DNA of 64,000 nt from Janthinobacterium violaceinigrum (lineage in GTDB: Bacteria; Pseudomonadota; Gammaproteobacteria; Burkholderiales; Burkholderiaceae_D), in assembly GCF_009208555.1 (NCBI RefSeq), contig NZ_WFLI01000001.1, forward strand, positions 248,001 through 312,000. Direction: 5' to 3'. The first letter of the stretch is position 1, and the number at the start of each line of letters is the position of its first letter. A model generated the notes under the pieces. That model did no database searches. It was not told the origin of the DNA and saw nothing but the letters and a program-made list of their open reading frames with translations. The translations under genes were made by a program, and so were the position numbers. Below are positions 32,639 to 41,300 of this stretch, piece by piece.

Positions 32639-33169
32639 ATGCAGATACGCGATGCCCGGACGGGCGACCTCGAAGGAATCACAGCCATCTACAACGATGC
32701 CGTCAGCAACACCTTGGCCATCTGGAATGAACGGACGGTCGACATCGCCAACCGCGCCGCCTGGCTGGCCGACCGCGAAAAGGCCGGTTACCCCGTGCTC
32801 GTCGCCATCGATGAGGCGGGCAGCGTGGCCGGCTACGCCTCGTTCGGCGACTGGCGCGCCTTCGAAGGCTTCCGCCATACAGTCGAGCATTCCGTGTATG
32901 TGCACCCGGATTGCCGCGGCGCAGGCATCGGGCTGGCCCTGATGGTGGAATTGATCGCGCGCGCGCGCGGCATCGGCAAGCACGTGATGGTGGCCGGCAT
33001 CGAGGCAAAGAATGGCGGCTCGATCGCCCTGCATAAAAAACTGGGGTTCGTGGAAGTGGGATTGCTGCCCCAGGTGGGCACGAAGTTCGGCGCCTGGCTG
33101 GACCTGGCGTTTCTGCAGCTGACGCTGGACGCGCGCAGCGATCCGGACGGCATTGCGCCGTCCAGATAG
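32639..33169 (+). CDS. mnaT: L-amino acid N-acyltransferase MnaT (YncA-like)
   Basis: A 176-residue GNAT enzyme closely following the E. coli MnaT/YncA pattern: IYNDAVSNTLAIWNERTVD, NRAAWLADREKAGYPVLVA, AGYASFGDWRAFEGFRHTVEHSVYVHPDCRGAGIG, and GKHVMVAGIEAKNGGSIALHKKLGFVEVG. The family acetylates L-methionine and related compounds such as methionine sulfoximine or phosphinothricin. AAGGAG precedes the ATG. It is divergent from an XRE-cupin regulator that probably senses the substrate. Confidence 0.9.
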   Translation: MQIRDARTGDLEGITAIYNDAVSNTLAIWNERTVDIANRAAWLADREKAGYPVLVAIDEAGSVAGYASFGDWRAFEGFRHTVEHSVYVHPDCRGAGIGLALMVELIARARGIGKHVMVAGIEAKNGGSIALHKKLGFVEVGLLPQVGTKFGAWLDLAFLQLTLDARSDPDGIAPSR

Positions 33170-33182
33170 GCTTACGCGGGCA

Positions 33183-34373
33183 TCAAGGGTCGATGTCGGC
33201 CGGCGGGCGGCGCAGCGCCATGTGTTCCCACACGGCCACGAGGACCAGCACGCAGCTGGTGATGCAGGCCAGGGTCAGCGGTGCGTACAGGCGGCCGTAC
33301 GCCATCGGGATCAGCGCCAGGATGATCAGGATGCCCAGCAGGTGCGACAGCGGCGGCGTGGCGCGGTCGTTGCTGACCCATTTGAACAGCGCATTGCCCA
33401 GCAGATACAGGATCGGGCCGCCCAGCAAGGCGCTGATGCCGGCGAAGCTCGCCTCATCCGGATGCACGAGGGCCAGTTCGTCGGCCACGGCGCTGACGAT
33501 CACCCCGCCCACGATCAGCACGTGGATGTAGGTATAGGCCTTGCGGGCGATGCTGCCCGGGTCTTTCGAGTGGGCGATGCGGTGATGGCCCGCTTCGGCG
33601 CCCGTGTCGAAATAAATCCACCACATGGCGATGCTGCCGACCAGCGCCGACAAAAAGCCCAGCCAGTTGCCGGGTGTCCATTCCAGTCCCGCGAACGTGG
33701 CGCCCGTCACCAGCAACGATTCGCCCAGGGCGATGATGACGAACAGCGCGCAGCGTTCGGCCATGTGGCCGCCGTCGACATCCCAGTCGGCCGTCGACGA
33801 ACTGCCTAGGCCCGGCACGCCAAAGCGCATCCACGGGCCGGCCAGGTCGATCGCCAGGGCCCCGCCCCACCAGAAGAGGCGCTGTTCGGGCGACGCGATG
33901 CCGCCGGCAATCCAGAAGATGCCGGACAACACGGCCCACACAGTGATGCGCTGGAAATTGCGGCGGCGCGCCAGTGCTTCATGGCGCACGGCCCACCAGG
34001 CGAACACGGGGCGGCCCACCTGCATGGCCACGTAGGCGCCCGCAAAGCCCAGGCCCCGCGCGCCGAACGCTTCCGGTATCGAGGCGGACATGATCAGGCC
34101 GCCCAGCATCAGGGCAAACAGGCTGATGCGCACGGGAATGCGTTCGGGATCGAGCCAGTTGGTGATCCACGAAGTAAAGATCCATACCCACCAGACGGCC
34201 ATCAACAGCAAGCCCGTCTGCAGCCAGCCCATGGCGCTCAGGTGCGCCAGCAAGCCGTGCGACAGTTGCGTCACGGCAAACACGAATACAAGGTCGAAGA
34301 ACAGCTCGATCATGCCCACCTTGCCGCTGTCCTGTCCGCCGCGCTTGCGCAACAGCGATTTTGTCAATTCCAT
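33183..34373 (-). CDS. ltrA: low-temperature-requirement protein A (LtrA) family membrane protein
   Basis: A 396-residue protein with about ten to twelve membrane helices and the LtrA signatures: VGMIELFFDLVFVFAVTQLSHGLL near the start, WWVWIFTSWITNWLDPERIPVR, and HMAERCALFVIIALGESLLVTGATFA in the middle. The family is required for growth at low temperature in Listeria, but the molecular role is unknown. The ATG at 34373 with AAAGAG upstream is used; the open frame extends 90 codons further without a ribosome site. A small membrane protein gene lies 59 bases upstream on the same strand. Confidence 0.85.
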   Translation of the reverse strand: MELTKSLLRKRGGQDSGKVGMIELFFDLVFVFAVTQLSHGLLAHLSAMGWLQTGLLLMAVWWVWIFTSWITNWLDPERIPVRISLFALMLGGLIMSASIPEAFGARGLGFAGAYVAMQVGRPVFAWWAVRHEALARRRNFQRITVWAVLSGIFWIAGGIASPEQRLFWWGGALAIDLAGPWMRFGVPGLGSSSTADWDVDGGHMAERCALFVIIALGESLLVTGATFAGLEWTPGNWLGFLSALVGSIAMWWIYFDTGAEAGHHRIAHSKDPGSIARKAYTYIHVLIVGGVIVSAVADELALVHPDEASFAGISALLGGPILYLLGNALFKWVSNDRATPPLSHLLGILIILALIPMAYGRLYAPLTLACITSCVLVLVAVWEHMALRRPPADIDP

Positions 34374-34432
34374 AGCTACTCTTTCATCATCAATCCTGGC
34401 CGTGCTGGCGGTGCTGCCCATGGGCTGGCGGC

Positions 34433-34690
34433 TCAGGCGCGTTGTAAACGCCACCACAAAAAACCGGCCAGCAAGGCTGGCACGGCAAAAATTACTGCAA
34501 AAATCGGTAGTTCCTCGGCGACGGAATAGCCGGCCGTCAGCACGCCCACCGCCATGTTGATGCCGGCGCCCAGCAGCCACAAGGGAATGAAAGCCAGTGC
34601 CGCATGCGCCATCGCGCCCCTGCCCCACCCCACCAGCAGGCACAGTGCCAGCAGCGCGAAGCCCGCGCCCATCACCAGTATCGTATGCAT
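34433..34690 (-). CDS. small membrane protein of unknown function
   Basis: An 85-residue protein with three hydrophobic segments (MHTILVMGAGFALLALCLLVG, ALAFIPLWLLGAGINMAVGVL and LPIFAVIFAVPALLAGFLWW). The ATG at 34690 lies at a good distance from AAAGGA. It precedes ltrA on the same strand and is probably cotranscribed. Confidence 0.7.
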   Translation of the reverse strand: MHTILVMGAGFALLALCLLVGWGRGAMAHAALAFIPLWLLGAGINMAVGVLTAGYSVAEELPIFAVIFAVPALLAGFLWWRLQRA

Positions 34691-34817
34691 CGCCATTCCT
34701 TTCGTCACAACATCGTATAAAAATGCTATTTATAGGATGCTAACGCATTTTGCTGGCGCGAGAGGCGATTCGGTGAAGGTGGCATGCGCCTGGCCGCACA
34801 TTGGCGATAAACCGGGC

Positions 34818-35768
34818 TTAAACCACGGGCGTGGGCAAAGGCAGGCCGGAAAAATGGGCGCGCAGATTATCCACGACCAACTGCCCCATCGCATGACGCG
34901 TTTCCACGGTCAGGCTGCCCACGTGCGGCGTCAGCACCACGTTCGGCAAGGCCCGCAAGGCGACCGGCACGCGCGGTTCGTCCGCAAACACGTCGAGGCC
35001 GGCCGCGCCCAGATGGCCGTCCTGCAAGGCGGCGATCAGCGCGTCTTCATCGATCAGCGCGCCACGGGCGATATTGATCAAGGTGCCCTGGGAGCCCAGC
35101 GCGTCGAGCACCGTGCGGTCGACGATCTTGCGCGTGGCGGGCGTGCCCGGCGCGCAGACGAACAGGTAATCGCTGTCCTGCGCCAGGGCCAGCAGCGATT
35201 CGGCGCGCGGCACGTCGGTGCCGGCAATGGCGCGGGGCTGGAAGTAGCGCACCTTGACGCCGAACGCGGCCAGGCGCAGCGCGATGGCTTGCCCGATCTG
35301 GCCGAAACCAAAGATGCCGGCCGTCTTGCCGCGCAGGCTGGACGCGGGGGCGATGGCTTCGCGGCGTTCCCAGCCGCCGTCGCGCACGAAACGGTCGAGC
35401 GCCACGATGTGCCGGGCGCTGGCCAGCAGCAGGCCCAGCGCCACGTCGGCCACGTCGTCGGTGAGCACGTTCGGCGTGGTGGTGACGGCGATACCGCGCG
35501 CGCGCGCCTCGTCGAGCGCCAGGCCGTCGAGGCCCACGCCATTGACGGCGATGATTTCCAGCGCGGGCAGCAAGGCCATGTCGGCCGCATTCAAGCCCAG
35601 CGCGCCCGTCGTGACGACGGCGCGGATGGCCGGCGCCCGCTCCGCCAGCCACGCATGGCGCTCGTCGGCCGGCACCTGCCACGCGTGATGGCAGGTGTAG
35701 TGCTGTTCCAGCTGCGCGTTGACGGCAGCCGAGGGGCTGGGAGCGAGGATGAGGAGTTCGGGTAGCAT
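34818..35768 (-). CDS. D-isomer-specific 2-hydroxyacid dehydrogenase
   Basis: A 316-residue NAD(P)-dependent dehydrogenase. The nucleotide-binding GFGQIGQAIALRL motif is central; the catalytic Arg is in NIARGALIDE, Glu in DVFADEPRVP and His in TPHVGS. Sequence style is that of hydroxypyruvate/glyoxylate reductases of the GhrB-like branch. It would reduce a 2-oxoacid to a D-2-hydroxyacid. The start at 35768 gives MLPELLIL; upstream extension of the frame has no family similarity. Confidence 0.86.
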   Translation of the reverse strand: MLPELLILAPSPSAAVNAQLEQHYTCHHAWQVPADERHAWLAERAPAIRAVVTTGALGLNAADMALLPALEIIAVNGVGLDGLALDEARARGIAVTTTPNVLTDDVADVALGLLLASARHIVALDRFVRDGGWERREAIAPASSLRGKTAGIFGFGQIGQAIALRLAAFGVKVRYFQPRAIAGTDVPRAESLLALAQDSDYLFVCAPGTPATRKIVDRTVLDALGSQGTLINIARGALIDEDALIAALQDGHLGAAGLDVFADEPRVPVALRALPNVVLTPHVGSLTVETRHAMGQLVVDNLRAHFSGLPLPTPVV

Positions 35769-35893
35769 GGGCGTCCTGGGTCGTGTCGACAAGATTTGCA
35801 GACGCAACTTAGCATATTTGGGACCCCGCCGGGGCTGAGCGCCCCGTAATTGCCGTGAAAACTGTGTGTTGCGCTGTGTGCTGCGCGGAAACG

Positions 35894-36562
35894 TTATCCC
35901 GGGCAAGGCACGCGTTTTACCTTGCCGCCCGTCCTGGACGGGTCGGCGCCCGCGCCCGGGTTGGCATCCATGCCATAGCAGGTGGCGCCGCCGGCGCTGA
36001 CGATGCGCGTCACCGGCCGGCCGTCGGCCGACAGGTATTCTTCCACGCGGATGACGGGCCCGCCACGGTAGGCGGACGCGACCAGCTTCTGGAACGTGGT
36101 TTCGCTTTTGAGCTCGGCCGCGGCCAGCCACGGCTGCTCCTGCTTGATTTCGCCACGCAGGGCCTTGTCGGCGGCGCCCGCCGCCAGCCGGGCGCGCGTG
36201 CGCAAGTCCGTCGCGGACGACGCCGCCGATGGCGCGGGGGCTACTTCCTCGGGAACGGCGATCGCTTGCGCCGCCACGGCAGGCAGGTCGGGAACGGCGG
36301 GCGGCGCACTGGTCCGCGCGCGCGGCATGGGGACAGGCATGGGCATCGGCAAGGGCATTGGCGGCGTCTGCGGCAGCGGCCGGGCCGGCATCAGCGTGAG
36401 GAACGCCACTTCCGTGTATTGCTTGAGCTGCCGCGCCGGCAGCAGCAGGAAATACAGGCCCAGCGCATGCATGGCCAGGATCAGCGCGACGGCCGCGCTT
36501 TTCAGGCTCAAGCCGCGCTGCATGCGCTGGAAGGCGGACTGTAAGTGGCGGTGCAATGACAT
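35894..36562 (-). CDS. single-pass proline/methionine-rich membrane protein
   Basis: A 222-residue protein: a short basic N-terminus, one membrane helix (AVALILAMHALGLYFLLL), a Pro-Met low-complexity linker (PPMPLPMPMPVPMPRAR), and a C-terminal periplasmic domain ending in RVEEYLSADGRPVTRIVSAGGATCYGMDA. The layout is TonB-like, but the TonB C-terminal signature is not seen. It is divergent from the siderophore receptor across the Fur box and may share iron control. Function unknown. Confidence 0.65.
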   Translation of the reverse strand: MSLHRHLQSAFQRMQRGLSLKSAAVALILAMHALGLYFLLLPARQLKQYTEVAFLTLMPARPLPQTPPMPLPMPMPVPMPRARTSAPPAVPDLPAVAAQAIAVPEEVAPAPSAASSATDLRTRARLAAGAADKALRGEIKQEQPWLAAAELKSETTFQKLVASAYRGGPVIRVEEYLSADGRPVTRIVSAGGATCYGMDANPGAGADPSRTGGKVKRVPCPG

Positions 36563-36755
36563 GCGGTTTCCTGGGGGCGCCGGGCGCGATGGCCCATTTT
36601 AACGAAACTTGGTCATAGGCATTAATAAATCCACAAGGTATCGTGTGACGCGCCTTTTTCCGCCAGAATCCAGTGCCTGCCGGGCCAGGTGTTGTACAAA
36701 TGGCGACTTTTTTGCCACATTCTCACGCTTTTCCACGCGCTGCGCGTCACTGGAA

Positions 36756-36774
36756 TATAATGATAATCATTCTC
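36756..36774 (+). promoter_or_regulatory. Fur box upstream of the TonB-dependent receptor
   Basis: TATAATGATAATCATTCTC matches the 19-bp Fur consensus GATAATGATAATCATTATC at 17 positions. It ends 20 bases before the receptor ATG, so iron-loaded Fur should block the promoter. Confidence 0.9.
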
Positions 36775-36794
36775 ATTACTATCCAAACAACACC

Positions 36795-38984
36795 ATGCGC
36801 ACCTTCCGCCTCGCCCCTACCCCTTTCGCCCTGGCCGCCTTCCTGCTGGCCAGCAGCACCGTCCATGCACAAACCACCTCCGCGGCGCCGGCCGGCGATG
36901 CGCAAACCATGCCCACGGTGGTCGTGAATGCATCGGCCGATGCGTCGGCGGAAGGCTTGTCGAAAGCCTATGCGGGCGGCCAGGTGGCGCGCGGCGGGCG
37001 TCTGGGTTTGCTGGGCAATGTGGACATCATGGCCACGCCCTTCAATAGCCTCAACTACACGCAGGCGCTGATCCAGGACCAGCAGGCGCAAGGCGTGGGC
37101 GACGTGCTGCAGAACGACCCGGGCGTGCGCGTCACGCGCGGTTTCGGCAATTTCCAGGAAATGTACATGATCCGCGGTTTTCCCGTGAATTCGGACGACC
37201 TCGCGTATAACGGCCTGTACGGCTTGCTGCCGCGCCAGTTCGTCGCATCGGAATTGCTGGAACGCGTGGAAGTATTCCGTGGCGCCAATACCTTCATCAA
37301 CGGCGCGGCGCCGGGCGGCGGCGGCATCGGCGGCGCCATCAACCTGCTGCCCAAGCGGGCGCCGAATGCGCCGCTGACGCAAGTGACCGTGGGCGTGGAA
37401 AGCGGCGGCCAGGTGTATGTAGCCACCGATATCGCGCGCCGTTTCGGCCCGGACAACAACACGGGCATCCGCATCAATGCGGCCCGCCGCGACGGCGATA
37501 CGGCCGTCAAGCATGAAAAGCGCGAACTGAGCGTATTTTCCATCGGCGCCGACTACCGCGGCCGCGACTTCCGCCTGTCGGCCGACGCCGGCTACCAGGA
37601 CCACAAACTGACGGCGCCCCGTCCCAGCGTGAATGTGGCGGCCGGTGTGGCGATTCCGGCAGCACCCGACGCCAGCCGCAATTTCGCCCAGGACTGGACC
37701 CGTTCGAACGAGCGCGACACCTTCGGCACCCTGCGCGGCGAATACGATATCGCCAAGGATGTCGTGGCCTGGGCCGCGCTGGGCGCGCGCAGCGGCAATG
37801 AATCGAACGTGCTGGCCGTACCCACGGTGGCGCGCGCGGACGGTTCCGGCACAGCTTACCGTTTCGACAACGAACGCCGCGATACGGTGCGCACTGGCGA
37901 AATCGGCGTGCGCGGCAAGGCCGTCACGGGCAGCGTCAGCCACAGCCTGAGCGCCACGGCGTCGACCTTCTGGGCGCAATCGCGCAATGCCTATGGCATC
38001 AGCGGCAATTTCAACGCCAGCATCTATGCGCCGTTCAACGCCGTGCCGCCAGCCGCCGACCTGTACGTGGGCGGCAAGCTGGACAATCCACTGGTCACGT
38101 CGCGCAGCATCCTGTCCAGCTTTGCCGTGGCCGACACCATGGGCTTCGCCAACGACAGCGTACTGCTGACCGTGGGCCTGCGCCGCCAGACTATCAAGGA
38201 TGACAGCTACAACTACGACACGGGCAAGCAGACCGATCCCGGCTACAGTGAAAGCACCACCACGCCGCTGGCGGGCCTCGTGTACCGCCCCAGCAAGGAA
38301 GTGTCCGTGTATGCGAACTACATCGAGGGCTTGCAGAAAGGCGCCGTGGCAGGCGGCTTTGGCGTGACGAACAACATCGGCCAGGTCTTCGCCCCGTATA
38401 AATCCAAGCAGAAGGAAATCGGCGTCAAGTATGACGGTGGCCGCATCGGCATGAGCGCCGCCCTGTTCACCACCAAGCAGCCGCTGGCCTACGTGGACAA
38501 CGGTACCTTCGGCGTGTTTGGCGAACAGCGCAACCGCGGCCTGGAACTGTCCGTCTTCGGCAGCCCCGTGCGCGGCTTGCGCCTGCTGGGCGGCCTGACC
38601 TTCCTCGATGCGGAACAGGTCAACGTGCTCAAGAAGGAAAATAACGGCAAGGACGCCATCGGCGTGCCGCGCAGCCAGCTCAATGCCGGCGTGGAATGGG
38701 ATGTGCCGGGCGTGCGTGGCCTGGCGCTGACGGGCCGCGCGCTGTACACCTCGACCCAGTACCTCGACGCGGACAACCAGCAGAAACTGCCGTCGTGGAC
38801 CCGCCTGGACCTGGGCGCCCGCTACACGACCAGCATCGCCGACCGCGCCGTGACCTTGCGCGCCCGCCTCGACAACGTGACGGACAAGAATTACTGGGCT
38901 TCGGCCGGCGGCGCTTCCAACTCCGGCTACCTGGTGCTGGGCGCCCCGCGCACGGTCGTCGTTTCCGCCTCGGTCGACTTCTAG
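36795..38984 (+). CDS. TonB-dependent siderophore receptor
   Basis: A 729-residue outer-membrane receptor with signal peptide (1-24, ending VHA). The plug domain (about 75-190) has QALIQDQQAQGVGDVLQNDPGVRV, EMYMIRGFPVN and ERVEVFRGANTFINGAAPGGGGIGGAINLLPKRA. A 22-strand barrel follows, ending in the aromatic terminus VVVSASVDF. This is the FhuE/FpvA-like siderophore receptor type; the ligand is not known. An iron-responsive Fur box lies just upstream. Confidence 0.92.
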   Translation: MRTFRLAPTPFALAAFLLASSTVHAQTTSAAPAGDAQTMPTVVVNASADASAEGLSKAYAGGQVARGGRLGLLGNVDIMATPFNSLNYTQALIQDQQAQGVGDVLQNDPGVRVTRGFGNFQEMYMIRGFPVNSDDLAYNGLYGLLPRQFVASELLERVEVFRGANTFINGAAPGGGGIGGAINLLPKRAPNAPLTQVTVGVESGGQVYVATDIARRFGPDNNTGIRINAARRDGDTAVKHEKRELSVFSIGADYRGRDFRLSADAGYQDHKLTAPRPSVNVAAGVAIPAAPDASRNFAQDWTRSNERDTFGTLRGEYDIAKDVVAWAALGARSGNESNVLAVPTVARADGSGTAYRFDNERRDTVRTGEIGVRGKAVTGSVSHSLSATASTFWAQSRNAYGISGNFNASIYAPFNAVPPAADLYVGGKLDNPLVTSRSILSSFAVADTMGFANDSVLLTVGLRRQTIKDDSYNYDTGKQTDPGYSESTTTPLAGLVYRPSKEVSVYANYIEGLQKGAVAGGFGVTNNIGQVFAPYKSKQKEIGVKYDGGRIGMSAALFTTKQPLAYVDNGTFGVFGEQRNRGLELSVFGSPVRGLRLLGGLTFLDAEQVNVLKKENNGKDAIGVPRSQLNAGVEWDVPGVRGLALTGRALYTSTQYLDADNQQKLPSWTRLDLGARYTTSIADRAVTLRARLDNVTDKNYWASAGGASNSGYLVLGAPRTVVVSASVDF

Positions 38985-39003
38985 GCAACCGTCCCCACTC
39001 CGG

Positions 39004-39031
39004 CAGGGGCGCACCGCTGCGTGCGCCCCTG
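39004..39031 (+). terminator. terminator of the TonB-dependent receptor gene
   Basis: Perfect 11-bp stem CAGGGGCGCAC/GTGCGCCCCTG with a 6-base loop, 19 bases after the receptor stop codon. The T-run is weak (TCCAT). Confidence 0.65.
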
Positions 39032-39064
39032 TCCATCGGGCGCGGCATCGGCGACAATGCGCGC

Positions 39065-39946
39065 ATGACACTGCGCCCCGCCCTCCTCTCCCTGTTCCTC
39101 TTCGCCACCGTCGGCACCGCCTTTGCCCAACAGCAAACCGCCTGCCCCTACGTGGCCTGGAAAAGCGGCTTCAAGGGCGATGCGCGGGCGCAAGCCACGT
39201 GCCTGCTGCGCCCCGTGAAGCTGTATGCGCGCCTGGGCGAGACCGCGCCGCTGCCCGAATTCCTTGCCGCCCACATCGGCCAGCGCACGGATATCGCCCC
39301 GGCCCGCCTGCGCGCCTGGCTGGCGCAGCAATCGGTCAGCGAAGCGGACGTGGGCGGCGCCGTCGATGCGCCCCTGTCGCGGGCCGTGGGCCGGCTGGCG
39401 GCGCCCATGGCCCGGTACTTCGTCATCCACGACACCAGTTACCCGAATTTCCTGCTCGACGCCATTCCAGCCCACATCAACGATGCCGGCTGGGATTTCA
39501 ACGATTTCAATATACGTAACCCTGCGCTGGGTGGCGGGCCGAAAGGCCATGTCTACGTGAACCGCCTGGGCGGCTCCCTGCAAGTGCGCGACTTCGGCAC
39601 GCCAGGCTACGCCAGCAAGCTGGAAAAGGACAAGCCGTCGCTGACGGGGCTGTTCCTGCACGTGGAACTGGTGCAGCCGCGCAACTCCGTGCCCGGCGGC
39701 GGCAAGGGCAACGACGGGCTGGCGCCCGATCCCGGCTTCACGCCCGCGCAATACGAGCGCCTGGCCCTGCTTTATATCGCCGCCAGCGTGCGCAGGGGCA
39801 CGTGGCTGATCCCCGCCTTCCACGCCGTGCTCGATACGGGCTTTGCGAATGGTCATGATGACCCACAGAACTTTTCCCTGAGCGAGTGGTCAGCGGCGCT
39901 TTTCCGCCTGCATGCGGCCTTGCGGCAGGCCGATACTGGGCAATAA
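39065..39946 (+). CDS. exported protein, possibly a distant amidase-type enzyme
   Basis: A 293-residue protein with a signal peptide (MTLRPALLSLFLFATVGTAFA). The pattern ARYFVIHDTSYPN, then HVYVNRLGGSLQV, LFLHVELVQP and NGHDDPQNFSLSEW recalls the His/His/Asp arrangement of zinc N-acetylmuramoyl-L-alanine amidases (Amidase_2 fold), but the match is weak and could be misleading. It stands alone between the receptor terminator and a histidine kinase gene. Confidence 0.6.
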   Translation: MTLRPALLSLFLFATVGTAFAQQQTACPYVAWKSGFKGDARAQATCLLRPVKLYARLGETAPLPEFLAAHIGQRTDIAPARLRAWLAQQSVSEADVGGAVDAPLSRAVGRLAAPMARYFVIHDTSYPNFLLDAIPAHINDAGWDFNDFNIRNPALGGGPKGHVYVNRLGGSLQVRDFGTPGYASKLEKDKPSLTGLFLHVELVQPRNSVPGGGKGNDGLAPDPGFTPAQYERLALLYIAASVRRGTWLIPAFHAVLDTGFANGHDDPQNFSLSEWSAALFRLHAALRQADTGQ

Positions 39947-40014
39947 GGCGTTTCCCCGGCCGCTGATTTGGCGCATACTATTAAGCGCATAGCCATTCCT
40001 GTCAGGGAGTTCCG

Positions 40015-41172
40015 GTGAATATTGCCACTGATCAGCACACGGGCCGCCAGGCAAGCAAACGCCATCCGCTGCAGCGCGCACAGCGCATCTTTGCCATGCG
40101 CGACGCCGTCCTCACGGCCTGGGAACAGCGCGTGCGCGCCAGCGTGCGGGGCGCGGACCAGCTGCTCACGCCCATACTCATCAATACCTTGCCGGCCTTT
40201 TTCGACAACCTGGCCGAAGCCCTCACGCCGGGCCACCCGCGCGAAAACGCGGCCAGCAACAGCAACGTGCCTGCCGTGCATGGCAATGAGCGGGCGCGCA
40301 TGACCAATTACGGGCCGGAACAGGTGATCCAGGAATACCAGATCTTCCGCGACTGCTTTGCCGCCGTCGCGCATGAGTCCGGTATTACCCTGCGCAGCAA
40401 GGATTGGCAGGTGATCAACGAATCGATCGACTCGGGCATCCGCGAATCGATACGCGAATTTACCAGCATGCACGAAGGCTTCCGGCGCCGTATCGCGGCC
40501 GGCCTGTCGCACGACATGCGCAACCCGCTGGCCGTCATCAGCACCAGCGCCCAGCTGCTGCTGCGGCCGGCGGAGCCGGAACGAGTGGTGGCGCTCGCGC
40601 ACAAGATTGCCGAGCACAGCAAACGGCTCGACAGCATGATCGAGGAATTGCTCGATAGCCTCAGCTACCACCAGGGCCAGCGGCTGCCATTGGCGCTGAG
40701 CCAGTTCGACGTGCTGCCCCTGGTGCAGGCCGTGGCTGGCCAGGTCAATCTGCAGCGGCCCGACAAATGCCATGTCCAAGGGCAATCCGTCACCGGCTGG
40801 TGGTGCGAGAACTCGCTGCGGCGCGCGCTGGAAAACCTGCTGGGCAATGCCCTCAAGTACGGCGACGACGCCCCCATCGGCGTGCACGTGGAAGCGACCC
40901 ACGAACGCCTGATCATCACCGTCCACAATAGCGGCCACGCCATCGCGCCGGAACAGGCCGAACGCATCTTCGACTACCTGCGCCGCGAAAACGACAACCC
41001 CGCGCCCGGCTGGGGCATCGGCCTGCCCTTCGTGCAGAACGTGGCGGAAAGCCATGGCGGCAGCATCGCCGTCGACAGCGCGCCCGAAACGGGCACCAGC
41101 TTCATCTTCGACGTGCCCGTCGATTGCCGTCCCTTCGTCGAGCCCACTGGCGTCCCCAACAATGACTGCTAG
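40015..41172 (+). CDS. soluble sensor histidine kinase with RsbRD-like N-terminal domain
   Basis: A 385-residue cytoplasmic kinase without membrane helices. Residues 20-150 resemble the all-helical RsbRD_N sensory domain (VLTAWEQRVRASV, VIQEYQIFRDCF). HisKA follows with GLSHDMRNPLAVI (His166), then HATPase_c: LENLLGNALKYG, ERIFDYLRRE, GWGIGLPFVQNVAESHGG. It starts with a GTG five bases after AGGGAG. No response regulator is adjacent; it lies directly upstream of the Anbu operon and could regulate it. Confidence 0.85.
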   Translation: MNIATDQHTGRQASKRHPLQRAQRIFAMRDAVLTAWEQRVRASVRGADQLLTPILINTLPAFFDNLAEALTPGHPRENAASNSNVPAVHGNERARMTNYGPEQVIQEYQIFRDCFAAVAHESGITLRSKDWQVINESIDSGIRESIREFTSMHEGFRRRIAAGLSHDMRNPLAVISTSAQLLLRPAEPERVVALAHKIAEHSKRLDSMIEELLDSLSYHQGQRLPLALSQFDVLPLVQAVAGQVNLQRPDKCHVQGQSVTGWWCENSLRRALENLLGNALKYGDDAPIGVHVEATHERLIITVHNSGHAIAPEQAERIFDYLRRENDNPAPGWGIGLPFVQNVAESHGGSIAVDSAPETGTSFIFDVPVDCRPFVEPTGVPNNDC

Positions 41173-41300
41173 CGCACCAAATCGGTGCGACGGATGGCGC
41201 GACGCCACAAAAGTGGTCATATTTATACCGGTTCGTACCCGCCCTGTTGGCACGTTTCCTGCTGAGCTATACCCAGACACGGCTCAAGGGAAATCACAAC

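Noticed and set aside
36747..39071. Open frame of about 770 codons on the minus strand opposite the TonB-dependent receptor
   Set aside because: Low-complexity His/Arg/Gly composition and no ribosome site; the receptor on the plus strand is unmistakable.
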